A stretch of DNA of 64,000 nucleotides, taken from assembly GCF_003589925.1 (NCBI RefSeq), contig NZ_CP032382.1:3782001-3846000 (forward strand), read 5' to 3'. How positions within the stretch are numbered: the stretch's first letter is position 1; each line of letters opens with the position of its first letter. Below are positions 15,657 through 25,300 of the stretch, piece after piece. The notes beneath the pieces are model-generated. The model saw nothing but the letters and a program-made list of their open reading frames with translations. It had not been told where the DNA came from and made no database searches. A program made the translations under genes and the position numbers. Origin of the DNA: Chryseolinea soli. GTDB lineage: Bacteria > Bacteroidota > Bacteroidia > Cytophagales > Cyclobacteriaceae.

Positions 15657-16727
15657 ATGAATCGTCACACTAGGCAGATTTGCTTTAGAATCGGAAGCGC
15701 GCTACTCGGTGGTGTGGGATTGGTATTCCTGCTACACTGGTACAGCATTTGGAATCGTGGTTACGTTGGAGGCGGCTTTATTCGGAATTATATTCCGGCA
15801 CCCTTGTCTACTTCTTCGTCTGTGAACCTTGAATTTAATTCCTTCTATATTGCTGGTTTAACGAAGGACAGCATATATCTAGGTAACCACACCGCGCCTT
15901 TGACAGTTAAGGTCCTTGACTGGAAGTTGGCGGACGGGTCGGTAAAACGCCTTAGATTACGGCCGCCGGATAGCTTGTATCGGGGTTCTGTTAGATTGCA
16001 TGTTGAGCCGTCATCATCTTATTATGTGTTGAATGGCCGAACCGGAAGAATATACTTTAGATCTCCAATGGACTCAATAGCGGATGAACTCTTCAGGGAG
16101 CGCTTATATTTTAAAAATGCAATTCCGATAGATGCTCGATCTTTTATATTGAAATCGGAAAGCTCCCAAACACATCGAGATATACTTATTAAGCAAACAA
16201 ATCGAACGATGTCTGTCGATACGACGATATTGGAGCGTCAAATTGATGGTGTATTTTGTACGGACGGCATGTTGCACTATTCTCCTGTGTTAAGGAGGGT
16301 GGTCTATGTCTATTACTATCGAAACCAGTATATACTTGCCGATACAAACCTTGCCCGGGTAAACCGCTTCAGAACGATTGATACGACCAGTCGGGCAAGA
16401 ATTAAGGTTTCGATTATTGACTCCGATGGTTCAACCACGCTTGGTGTGCCACCTGTCGTTGTAAATCGAAGGAGTTGTGTTTTTGGCGTTTGGTTGTTCA
16501 TTCAATCGGGCCTTGTCGGGGACAACGAAGATCCGAACGATTTGAGTCGTTATGCGTTGATGGATGTATACAATTTAGCTACTCATCAATACAAGTTTAG
16601 TTTTTATCTACCCTTTGCGGGTAGGAATCAACTCACCTCGTTTGCTGTTTTTGAAAATCGTATCGCGGCAGTGTATGGCCAGCACTTATTTGCTTATGAA
16701 ATGAGACCAGATGCCTTTTGGGACTGA
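15657..16727 (+). CDS. Membrane-anchored extracytoplasmic protein, unknown function
   Basis: A 356-residue protein with an N-terminal membrane anchor (about residues 12-30). The remainder is rich in beta-strand-like alternation (V-V-Y-V-Y-Y-Y-R-N-Q-Y-I-L, F-A-V-F-E-N-R-I-A-A-V-Y-G) that suggests a beta-propeller, similar in appearance to proteins found with MauE/DUF6520 genes in Bacteroidota. No catalytic motif seen. It is separated from the small peptide gene by a terminator and ends only three bases from a converging gene on the other strand. Cluster membership suggests a part in sensing or handling the exported peptide; this is inference. Confidence 0.6.
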   Translation: MNRHTRQICFRIGSALLGGVGLVFLLHWYSIWNRGYVGGGFIRNYIPAPLSTSSSVNLEFNSFYIAGLTKDSIYLGNHTAPLTVKVLDWKLADGSVKRLRLRPPDSLYRGSVRLHVEPSSSYYVLNGRTGRIYFRSPMDSIADELFRERLYFKNAIPIDARSFILKSESSQTHRDILIKQTNRTMSVDTTILERQIDGVFCTDGMLHYSPVLRRVVYVYYYRNQYILADTNLARVNRFRTIDTTSRARIKVSIIDSDGSTTLGVPPVVVNRRSCVFGVWLFIQSGLVGDNEDPNDLSRYALMDVYNLATHQYKFSFYLPFAGRNQLTSFAVFENRIAAVYGQHLFAYEMRPDAFWD

Positions 16728-16730
16728 GTT

Positions 16731-16961
16731 TCAGTCTGGTGGAAAGCAAATTTCACGACATATGCCATTTTTTGTACACACTTCGACTTTTTTCTGGTGT
16801 GGCTTACATATAAGGGCCTCTCTTCGACGAATTTTAACAAATTCAACTTCAAAGTCATTCAGACCATTTTCCTTCAAATGCGAATTCAATAGCTTTACTA
16901 TTCCGTTGTCGGTAATGAATCGGTCTATAACCTTCTTTTCATCATTTTCTAGTTTTGGCAT
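16731..16961 (-). CDS. Small Cys-containing protein, last gene of the sus-type operon
   Basis: A 76-residue protein with a charged helical N-terminal half (MPKLENDEKKVIDRFITDNG) and a C-terminal tail holding four cysteines in the spacing C-x9-C-x5-C-x3-C, ending I-C-F-P-P-D. There is no signal peptide. The split into a helical leader-like part and a Cys-rich tail resembles ribosomal-peptide precursors or a small metal-binding protein. It follows the Ig-like lipoprotein gene by four bases. No family recognised. Confidence that it is a gene is moderate, based on tight spacing and composition. Confidence 0.55.
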   Translation of the reverse strand: MPKLENDEKKVIDRFITDNGIVKLLNSHLKENGLNDFEVEFVKIRRREALICKPHQKKVEVCTKNGICREICFPPD

Positions 16962-16965
16962 AGGT

Positions 16966-17703
16966 TTATTGATTAACAGTTAGTAGTAGAGAATCTTTAA
17001 CGTTTGTCTTCGCGCCGACGTCATTGAGGACGGTCACTCTGATTTTAATGTTCGTTCCAATGGGGTAAAAAGGTGCGCCATAGTAACTTGTGACATATGA
17101 CGTATCACTGGAAGCCAGCTGTAGTTGCCTGTATCTTCCGTTGGCTTTCGTTCCGTCCTGGAGAAAATCTTCAAAGGCCACTTTTGCGCCTTTGGACACA
17201 TTTTTTCCTTTGTCATTTTTTAACAGCCCTTCCAATCGCACCTCGGTCAAAAAATTTCCGGAGAGACCTAAGGCTGAAGCTTCCAGGTGAATTGTAGCCG
17301 GAGATGATTTAACAGCTTCAATGGTGTCGGATACTATAAAATCCTTTATCGGGCTATCGAATTCCGGCTGAACGGATATTCCAATTTTACCTGGACTGAC
17401 GGGTGCGCGCAGGGTCGCGGTTGCTGTAAGGAGCCCATCTAGGAATTCTGCCTTTGCTGTATATTTTGAGGTTGATGAAGAAGTGAAGGTGCCGGCGGTT
17501 GTGGCGAAGATTACACTGCGTCTGTCAGCACTTGATCTGTCGTTAAGGTTGACCGTTATTTTTATTGTTGATTGCCCGTCTGCTGGAGTTTCCTTTTCTT
17601 CTAATTTCAGATTGTATAACACGTCGCCGACTTCGACATTTTCATCGCAGGTTATCATGACGCCCGATATGAGTATGATTGCTACTAGTGTTCTTTTCAT
17701 CAT
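16966..17703 (-). CDS. Lipoprotein with bacterial Ig-like region
   Basis: A 245-residue protein with a lipoprotein signal (hydrophobic segment, then V-M-I-T-C with Cys19). The mature part begins with a beta-rich region carrying A-D-G-Q-S-T-I-K-I-T-V-N, V-I-F-A-T-T-A-G-T-F and T-A-T-A-T-L-R-A-P, the pattern of invasin/intimin-type (Big_1) Ig-like domains. It probably sits in the outer membrane. Its ATG overlaps the stop of the upstream 545-residue gene (ATGA), so the two are coupled and probably act together at the cell surface. Confidence 0.7.
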   Translation of the reverse strand: MMKRTLVAIILISGVMITCDENVEVGDVLYNLKLEEKETPADGQSTIKITVNLNDRSSADRRSVIFATTAGTFTSSSTSKYTAKAEFLDGLLTATATLRAPVSPGKIGISVQPEFDSPIKDFIVSDTIEAVKSSPATIHLEASALGLSGNFLTEVRLEGLLKNDKGKNVSKGAKVAFEDFLQDGTKANGRYRQLQLASSDTSYVTSYYGAPFYPIGTNIKIRVTVLNDVGAKTNVKDSLLLTVNQ

Positions 17704-19337
17704 TTTAATACCATTGAAGTGATGTCCTTAATGCTTTGAATAAAATCTATGTCCACGGAAAGTGAAATATAGGATCCCATGACAGTAACTTTTTCAGAAA
17801 TTAATGGGTCGCGTGAATTTCGTCGTACCAGGGATATGCCGGCGCTTGCTTTGAACGCTCTTTTAAATCGGATGGCCGGTCCAATCAACAGCGAGTTACT
17901 GGTTAAGAAATTGTCAAAATCCTTGTTGGTCATACCGCCAACAGTAAGTCCCACATTTAAGGACAGTTGCTGAAGAATGGTCTTGCGCGCCAGTACAGCG
18001 TAGTCAGGCCCATATACAGTATCGGTGCCGTTGATGATGCATCGTCTATTCAAGGGCGGGCTGTATTGGGTGAAGTCTTTCGGGAACTTATTGCGACGTG
18101 TATTTTTGTCGATAGGTCGAAAATAGATGCTTACGCCGTAGTAAAGTTTGGGGATGTTTACCGCTGAGGACGTAACACCAGGAACAATCATGTTCGTTAG
18201 ACCAGCATCTACAAAAAGCACATTCCCGCCCTGGGTTTTTAAATCGCTGGCAAGGGTATTGCCTGCTAGGTATATTCCTTGCGCGAGGTGGCCGATAGAA
18301 TCAACTCGTGTATCAAGGCGTTTGATGGTGTTGCCAATAAATTCACTATTTAGTATTGTTTGTGAGAGAGCTGTAGCAACGTTGGCGCGGATGGTGGCAA
18401 AGGTGACGGTACGTCTATTGATGGAGATGGCGTCGATGCCGTGGGTGCGAATCAGGTCTAGACGACGGAGGAGACTATCAAGAAGGGAGATATTTGATTT
18501 TAGTGCTAGCTGGCGTTTAAGAAGATCAAGGGGCTTAATTTGAGGCTCTCTCGCGTAGACGTTTCGGATATCGATCAGGCCTATTGACCAAGGCGGCAGT
18601 GTTGGTCGGTTTATCAGGGCCTGGAAATATTTGCCGTCCTTGAATTCGTCGACGACGCTGTCAGAAGCAATGCCTATCGCCTGAATCTCAACCTCTGTCA
18701 AAGTTAGGGTTGATATTTGGTAATTTGCTGGACGAAGAATTTGCCCATAAAGTGGTAATAGGCTCGTATTAAAAAATGGTTGATATTGAACGACTGTAAG
18801 CCAGTCCGTATAAGTTCGATTGAAGTTTTTGCCTATGGTGCTTAAAATGAATTGCTGGTATTTGGCGTTTGCGTTGGCACGACGAACCAGTAGCGTATCA
18901 ACCTCTCTTAGAAGGGTTCTGCTTTCCACTGAAAGCTTTGTAATAACATTGACGTCAAATAGCTGGTTTGGTTTTAAGGGAGGAAAGAAAATGAGTAGTG
19001 ATTCACCGGAGTTGTCAAAATAAAGCGTTGCGTCTTTTACGGAGGCAAGAAAAGTATTGGTCCGGCAAGTAACTTGATTTTGAACTAAGGATCTCTGTCC
19101 ATTTTGGACTTGTGCTTCGTAGAGATCTACCTGGAGCACGTCTTTTACGGGGACCTTGCTTACCTCCAACGTAAATGAGCGATCGAAAGGTATTGGCTTA
19201 TCAGGTTTTTGTGTTAAGACATCAAACTTGATGGTTTCCTCTGAATATATAGAGGACTGTGAATGGACAGGATTTGCCAAGCAAATCACAGAAATGTAAG
19301 TAAGGATAGCTGCCTTACATGTAGAGCATACTTTCAT
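17700..19337 (-). CDS. Secreted or outer-membrane protein, unknown function
   Basis: A 545-residue protein with a signal peptide ending near V-H-S-Q. Residues about 50-250 contain many beta-type stretches and the middle is helical with T/V repeats (L-A-L-K-S-N-I-S-L-L-D-S-L-L-R-R-L-D). The C-terminal 150 residues have alternating hydrophobic segments (L-S-L-N-V-G-L-T-V-G-G and V-T-V-M-G-S-Y-I-S-L-S-V-D) like a small outer-membrane barrel. I do not recognise a family. The start at ATG 19337 is chosen because it gives the signal peptide. The gene begins about 20 bases past a terminator-like hairpin. Confidence 0.65.
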   Translation of the reverse strand: MKVCSTCKAAILTYISVICLANPVHSQSSIYSEETIKFDVLTQKPDKPIPFDRSFTLEVSKVPVKDVLQVDLYEAQVQNGQRSLVQNQVTCRTNTFLASVKDATLYFDNSGESLLIFFPPLKPNQLFDVNVITKLSVESRTLLREVDTLLVRRANANAKYQQFILSTIGKNFNRTYTDWLTVVQYQPFFNTSLLPLYGQILRPANYQISTLTLTEVEIQAIGIASDSVVDEFKDGKYFQALINRPTLPPWSIGLIDIRNVYAREPQIKPLDLLKRQLALKSNISLLDSLLRRLDLIRTHGIDAISINRRTVTFATIRANVATALSQTILNSEFIGNTIKRLDTRVDSIGHLAQGIYLAGNTLASDLKTQGGNVLFVDAGLTNMIVPGVTSSAVNIPKLYYGVSIYFRPIDKNTRRNKFPKDFTQYSPPLNRRCIINGTDTVYGPDYAVLARKTILQQLSLNVGLTVGGMTNKDFDNFLTSNSLLIGPAIRFKRAFKASAGISLVRRNSRDPLISEKVTVMGSYISLSVDIDFIQSIKDITSMVLK

Positions 19338-19354
19338 GAGAGGGGTATTAAGCA

Positions 19355-19405
19355 CAAAAAGCCCATCCTTTCTCACTTGTTTGCAAGTGAATGAAAAGAT
19401 GGGCT
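19355..19405 (-). terminator. Terminator-like hairpin inside the sus-type operon
   Basis: A long hairpin: AGCCCATC (19360-19367) pairs with GATGGGCT (19398-19405), and the inner TCACTTG (19373-19379) with CAAGTGA (19384-19390) closes a 4-base loop. On the minus strand it is followed by TTTTTG. It ends 18 bases before the ATG of the 545-residue gene, so it may be a leaky terminator or attenuator between the SusCD-TlpA part and the downstream part. Confidence 0.75.
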
Positions 19406-19516
19406 CTTGTGGTGAAGATGGCGATTTTAGTTCAGAATTGCAATACCTCTAAACAGCCGCGGAATGGCTTTATTGGAATGGTTGAGGAAAGGGTATGGAG
19501 GGGTACCCATTTTGCA

Positions 19517-20845
19517 TCAATTAGCAAATTGAACGCCTGGTTGAGGCTTAAAGTAGTCAGTCTCATAGATAACGAGAATGTCAACTTCTCTGGGCTGCAA
19601 TGTAAATTGGAGTCCGTACTTGTTTAAGGCTCGATTTAAATCTTGATGATTGACTACGTTAGCCTCGGCTATTATATTTCCAACCTTGCCTTTATATCCC
19701 GTTTCGTCGATTAACGGATATGGGCTATGATGGTATTCGGTAGCCAACATTGCGTCCAAGAATTCCTTAAAAGTAACATTGTTTAGATGAACGCCTGTGG
19801 GCCGTATGGCGGCCATGGTTTCACCATTCAGAAAGGGGAATTTTGATGTGTCTGTTGCGGCCAGTACAAGACATAGTTTTCGTTGCTTACTCCAGTAGCA
19901 TTCGACACCAAAATATTTTTTTATATCGACGACCATCATAGAGCGAAGGATGCTGGGTGCCTTTGGTTTTTTGGAGTACAGCTGATATGTATAAAAATTC
20001 TTTAGTTTGAGTTCATCGTTTACCCTAATCATATACTGTGCCGTGTCCTTTACCTTTAGGACTACCCGGCTTGCAGGGAATAGGTTCAATGAGCCAAGTC
20101 GGTCTGTTTCTCTTTTATGAAGAAACCGAAACATGGTAATCATGGTCGAGTTCGAAATCGTGCCACTAGTGCTATCGATCGAAAATTCTCCTGTAAGACC
20201 AGGAAAATACTCTGACAATATAGATTGCCATTGCACAAAATCCCCGTCACCGCCATTTGATTTTATGAAAAGCGGCTTGGCGAAGTCTACTCTATACTTC
20301 ACGCCGTCTTTTTGCGGCATAGAGATAGCGCGTCCCTCTGCTAATGCACCCAGGTTGACCGCGTTCAATTGGTCGCCGCTTGTAATGGCCATCAGTTTTC
20401 CTGCTGTATCGATCCACACTAAATGAGGAATTGAATTCCTCGGAAATAGAACGTTGAGATCGCGATCAAGACATACAGTAGGAAGCGTCATGTCGACATG
20501 AGAAATCTTGCGCTGTGCAGTCAGAATGTCTTGTACCGCTTTTTTGTCCTGCGATTCGTTCACCAGTATTATTTGAACATGGTTTTTGAATTGTTCCTGC
20601 AGGTGAAGAAGCTTGGGCCAGCCTTGTATACTTGACGCGCAGCCATCATTCCAAAAATACAGTATAACGGTTTTACCCTTGAATTTGGTAAGGTTCTCTG
20701 TCGAGGAATGGTAGTTGATTAGGTTTTTGACGGTGATGGCGGGAAGCTGATCACCTAGTTTGAACTTGCTTTTTGGTGGAGAGGTCTGCGCTGAGATCGT
20801 TGCGTGCGCGAATAGAGTGCAAAGTATTGTGATCAGATATTTCAT
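19517..20845 (-). CDS. TlpA-like thioredoxin-fold protein with C-terminal DUF3738-like region
   Basis: A 442-residue exported protein (signal peptide ending near T-I-S-A-Q). Residues about 28-160 are an AhpC/TlpA-type thioredoxin domain (G-D-Q-L-P-A-I-T-V, then F-K-G-K-T-V-I-L-Y-F-W-N-D-G-C-A-S-S). The expected C-x-x-C reads C-A-S-S, so Cys69 is kept but the resolving cysteine is Ser72. The C-terminal region (from about residue 330) with H-L-N-N-V-T-F-K-E-F-L-D-A-M and A-L-N-K-Y-G-L-Q-F-T-L-Q-P-R-E-V-D resembles the DUF3738-type domain seen on SusCD-linked TlpA proteins. ATG 20845 is chosen over a longer frame that runs into susD. A role linked to the cargo of the SusCD pair is inference. Confidence 0.75.
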   Translation of the reverse strand: MKYLITILCTLFAHATISAQTSPPKSKFKLGDQLPAITVKNLINYHSSTENLTKFKGKTVILYFWNDGCASSIQGWPKLLHLQEQFKNHVQIILVNESQDKKAVQDILTAQRKISHVDMTLPTVCLDRDLNVLFPRNSIPHLVWIDTAGKLMAITSGDQLNAVNLGALAEGRAISMPQKDGVKYRVDFAKPLFIKSNGGDGDFVQWQSILSEYFPGLTGEFSIDSTSGTISNSTMITMFRFLHKRETDRLGSLNLFPASRVVLKVKDTAQYMIRVNDELKLKNFYTYQLYSKKPKAPSILRSMMVVDIKKYFGVECYWSKQRKLCLVLAATDTSKFPFLNGETMAAIRPTGVHLNNVTFKEFLDAMLATEYHHSPYPLIDETGYKGKVGNIIAEANVVNHQDLNRALNKYGLQFTLQPREVDILVIYETDYFKPQPGVQFAN

Positions 20846-20915
20846 TTTGAAAATAGAGTTAAAGGCAGCTCCTATGAAAGCGCTGCCGAAATTGGGCATA
20901 TATTGGTGAAGTGGC

Positions 20916-22313
20916 TTAGTATCCCGGGTTCTGTGGGAGCAGGTTCTGGTTGTTTTGAATTTCCTGTAGAGGTACAGGGTATAGGACATCGGATGATTGC
21001 CAGGATGATCCGAATTTGTCCGCCAGTATTTGATCTGCCCTGTTGGTCCTTTTAAGGTCAAACCAGCGATGTCCCCATTCTGAAAACAATTCGACTCGTC
21101 GTTCTTGTTCAATGGCCAATAGGAGGTCAGGTTGTGTTATCGCGGGATGGGTATCCTGTAACAATGGGAGGGATGCCCTTTGCCTGATACCGTCGATATC
21201 GACTAGGGCTGCCTGGATTTTATTTTGGTGTGCGCGCGCTTCAGCGCGAATAAGGTATTGCTCACCTATCCGAAGTATCATGGAGTACTCCGATAGCTCG
21301 GTTTCGCCGGTCTTTATTTTGTATTTAAACGGGAAAAAGAATGTATTCGCTTCTACCTGAAGGCTACCTGTCCAATGAGATTTTCGCAAGTCATTTTCTT
21401 CAAAGGTTTCTATTAGGTCTTGGGAAAGCGATACTTCGGAAGGCATTCCGGTAAGGACAAACATGGAGCCTTCGTTAGTGGCAAAAGATCCCTCTGGCGG
21501 TATAAGTTGCCAGATGGCTTCATTGCTATTCTTTAGGAATACCTTGTCAATATCATTTTCAAGCTGAATGGTGGATTCCAATACCAACGTAGCTTCGGAT
21601 TCTGCTTTTTCCCACTCATGTTGGTATAGGTAAACTCTGGCAAGCATGGCTATTGCTGCCAGTCTATTGGCACGTGTTTTTTGTCCATCGGATACTGTGT
21701 AATCGTCTGTTAAAGATGCTTTTGCCGATAGCAAATCGTCGACGATTTGGATATACACCTCATCGGCGGACGATCTTGCCTTGATGCTGTTCAATCTGTA
21801 GTCGGTAGTAGTAACTAGCGGGACGTTCTGAAATAAGTTGACCAGGTAAAAATAGAAGAACGCACGCAAGAATTTGGCCTCACCTGCAAATCTTGTTTTT
21901 GCGGCTACGGAGAGGGTGGAGGACTTTGAGACCCCTTCGATGATCGCGTTTACATCATAGATGTACCGGTAAGCTTCTTTCCAGATGTACTCATTGACAT
22001 AGGTATTGTTTTCGGTGAGCTCGTTTGCAGCGAATTCGGAAGGGGCATTCGGTGCGTAGTTGATAAAATCATCAGCCGACCTTCCGGCTAGGGAGGTAAT
22101 GCTCGAAAGGCCCCCACTGACGAAGCCTGCGGAGTTTGTCATAGCGCTATAAATTCCAAGTATGGCTGCGTTAGCCGTGGCTTCATCTTCAAATACCGCG
22201 GTGCTTCCGATTTGAGTAGTTGGTTTTTCTACGTCCAGAAAATCGACGCATGATTGAAGTACGAATGCGGCTGCAAGAACGATGGCTGAAGTTTGAATAA
22301 TATTTCTTTTCAT
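20916..22313 (-). CDS. SusD/RagB family outer-membrane nutrient-binding lipoprotein
   Basis: A 465-residue lipoprotein (signal then L-Q-S-C, acylated Cys at about residue 22). It has the SusD layout: an N-terminal S-x-x-V-F-x-D-E-A-x-A-x-A-A-I-x-G-I-Y, helical TPR-like repeats, E-A-K-F-L-R-A-F-F-Y-F-Y-L-V-N-L-F near residues 145-165, and the C-terminal E-R-R-V-E-L-F-S-E-W-G-H-R-W-F-D-L-K-R block. It caps the SusC channel and binds the ligand before import. The ATG at 22313 is used because the open frame extends only to a TTG. It directly follows susC. Confidence 0.93.
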   Translation of the reverse strand: MKRNIIQTSAIVLAAAFVLQSCVDFLDVEKPTTQIGSTAVFEDEATANAAILGIYSAMTNSAGFVSGGLSSITSLAGRSADDFINYAPNAPSEFAANELTENNTYVNEYIWKEAYRYIYDVNAIIEGVSKSSTLSVAAKTRFAGEAKFLRAFFYFYLVNLFQNVPLVTTTDYRLNSIKARSSADEVYIQIVDDLLSAKASLTDDYTVSDGQKTRANRLAAIAMLARVYLYQHEWEKAESEATLVLESTIQLENDIDKVFLKNSNEAIWQLIPPEGSFATNEGSMFVLTGMPSEVSLSQDLIETFEENDLRKSHWTGSLQVEANTFFFPFKYKIKTGETELSEYSMILRIGEQYLIRAEARAHQNKIQAALVDIDGIRQRASLPLLQDTHPAITQPDLLLAIEQERRVELFSEWGHRWFDLKRTNRADQILADKFGSSWQSSDVLYPVPLQEIQNNQNLLPQNPGY

Positions 22314-22325
22314 GGTCCTGTTCAA

Positions 22326-25300
22326 TTAAATAGAAATTTGAAATCCGATAGTGATAGTGCGAAGAGGCGGAAGCATTGTTTGACTTTGTGTTTCCGGACT
22401 AAGCCCTTTGTACTTGGTCCACGTGAATATATTTTGTCCCTGAGTGTACAGTTTTCCACCTTTCATGTGTAATCTTCTCGCCATCGTCTGAGGGAATTCC
22501 CAGGCGAAATACAAATTCTGTAGTCTGATAAAGGAAGCGTCAGTTATTGAATTGTCGCCAGCGTACGTGCTGGTAGAATATAAACTAGATCCTTTGGAGG
22601 AATAGGAGCTGGTGAACATTTGAAACTCCGAAACGTCGCCTGGCTTTTGCCATCGACTTAAGACGTCGGTCATTTGGTTGCCCTTCCGACCAGGAACAAC
22701 AAAAGCAGGGCTGGCCATGTATGAGTATCCTGTTTGTTTAACAAATTGAAGGAATATACTAAGCTGGAACCCTTTGTAGGAGAGTGTATTTTGAATGCCG
22801 CCATAGTAGTCTTGAGTGATTTGTTTTATGGCTTGCAGGTCCGCGGGATAGTTGGTTCCGACGCCATTACTATTCTTGTCTTCAAAAGTGATTAATCCGG
22901 TTTGGGTATCAATGCCTGTGAAATGGTATCTTTTTTTGATGTAGAGAGACTTTCCAACTTCATAGGTGTTGGCATAGGATGATCCTTGAAGGTTGGGATA
23001 CTCCAAAAGCTTGTTGCGAGGGAATGTCAGATTGGCAGATGCAGTCCAGAGGAAGTCCAGGTGCTTCACGTTAATGGATTGCAATTCTATTTCCAGTCCA
23101 GAGTTTTGAACCGTAGCCGGGAAATTTGATTGAATGGAATTAAACCCAGTGATGGAGGGCAGTGCTAGGCCGACAAGTTGGTTGGAAGATCTGTTATTGA
23201 AGTAGCTTGTCGAGACTTGTAACCTGTTATTGCAAAGCCCAAGGTCCAATGCGACTTCGAGTTTTTTATTGTTCTCCCAAGAATAAATGGCATTTGCCAG
23301 GCGTGCTGGAACGATACCGGTTTTGCCCTGATAGGTGTTGTAGGTCGCCTGGTAGGTATCAAGGTATTGGTAGTCTCCAATTTGGTCACTTCCTGTAATA
23401 CCATAGCTGGCGCGGAGTTTGCCAAAGGTTATGACACTATTTTCGAGGAGGAAATTTTCGTTGCTGAAAATCCATCCAACGCCAATGGCGCCAAAATTGG
23501 CAAACCTGGATTCAGGTCCAAATCGACTCGATCCATCACGTCTTGCGGTAAGGTTGAGAAGATATTTTTTGTCCCAGTTAAGATTTATGCGTCCGAAAAT
23601 AGCATTGTATCGATAGGTTATATCTCTTGTTTCGACCACGCTTAAGGACGCTGCAGACATCAAATCCTTCAAGACGGCATTGCTGGTGTAACCATAGGCC
23701 TCGACGTCGTTGCCCAATTGTCTGTTCTGAAGAAATGTTGTGCCGATCAAAACATTTAGAACAGCCTTTGCAAATGGTCGGGAGTATTCAATTTGTGGCT
23801 CTACGTTCCAGGTTCTGATGCTCCCGGTACTGAAGACTGAGATTGCTGTATTAATGCCATATGCCGGATTTGTCGTGCCAATTGGGAAAGCTGAAAACTC
23901 TTTGACCTGCGTGTCGGTGAATCCAAGATTACTTTTTACAAATAGGCCAGGGATAATTTGATACTTCAGTGACAGCGAAGAAATCAAATTGTTTGTTTTT
24001 CCCTCATAAGGCTTTTGTAGAAATGCGTACGGATTTTCCCATGAGGAATTCTCCCAGTTAAGTGATCCGTCTTCGTTGAAAGGCACTGGAGTATTGGGAG
24101 GTAATGTGATGTACCGTGTGATATCATTGCGCAGCAAATTGTTGTTATCGAACAGGTAGGACCCTGAAAAGTTGAACGAGAATTTCCCGTTGGTCGGATT
24201 GTGATTGAGATTTACATGACCTGAGATCTTTTGGTCATTGAAATTTCCGGGGAATACTGTGGATTGTCTGAAATATCCGCCGCCAATCAGGAATTGTGTG
24301 TCTTTGGTGCCTCCGGATATTGATACTTTCGCATTTGTCGCATAGGCTGTTCCTCCAATAAGCTCACGTTGCCAGTCCGTATAGCGGGTTGAATCCCAAA
24401 GTTTAAGATCGGGATCGAGGAATCCGGGCTCTGTCTTGTCGTTCCTCAAGGCTTCCTTTCTCATTTCCAAGTATTGTGGCGTGGAAAGAAGGTCTAAAAA
24501 GTGGCCGACTTTACTGAATCCCGAGTAGATGCCAACGTCGACTTTTGGCTTTCCGTCTTTGGCCTTTTTGGTTGTTATCAAGATAACGCCGTTTGAACCG
24601 CGGGCACCGTAAATCGCGGTGGCGTCAGCGTCTTTCAAGACTTCGATGTTTTCGATGTCATCCGGGTTGAGCGCGGTAAAGGGATTTCCATTCGGGATGA
24701 CTTCGCTGCTGGCAGCGCCGGCGAAGGAGACACCATTGTAGGGCACGCCGTCAACGATGTACAGCGGTTCATTTCCATCGGCGCGCAAGCTATTCTGGCC
24801 TCTTATTCTGACTACAAATCCACCGCCCGGCATGCCTGACTGTTGTTGAATAACAACACCAGGCATTCGTCCTTGCAGTGCCTGCAACGGATTGGAGATA
24901 GGTTGCCGGCTGATCTCCTCTGAGGTTACGCGCGAAATATTTCCGGTACGTTCAGTATTCTTGACTTCCCAGTAACCAGCATTGATCACCACCTCGCCAA
25001 GACTCTTGATGTCTTCTTGCAGTATGACATTAATAGTGGTGTGATTGGCGACCTGAATTTCCTGCGTTGAATATCCGATGAAGGAAAAAACGAGAACATG
25101 GTCATTTTCCGCCTCTATAGAGAAGTTGCCGTCCTTGTCGGTAGTGGTTCCATTGGTTGTTCCCTTGATCACAATATTGACTCCAGCCATCGGCACATTG
25201 TTGAAATCTGTAACTTGTCCGGTAATAATAATTGTTTCAGCGCTTGTCATTGTCAGCGGCGCTGTTAGTGGTCCCTTTTTTACCGGACTTTGTTTTTTTA

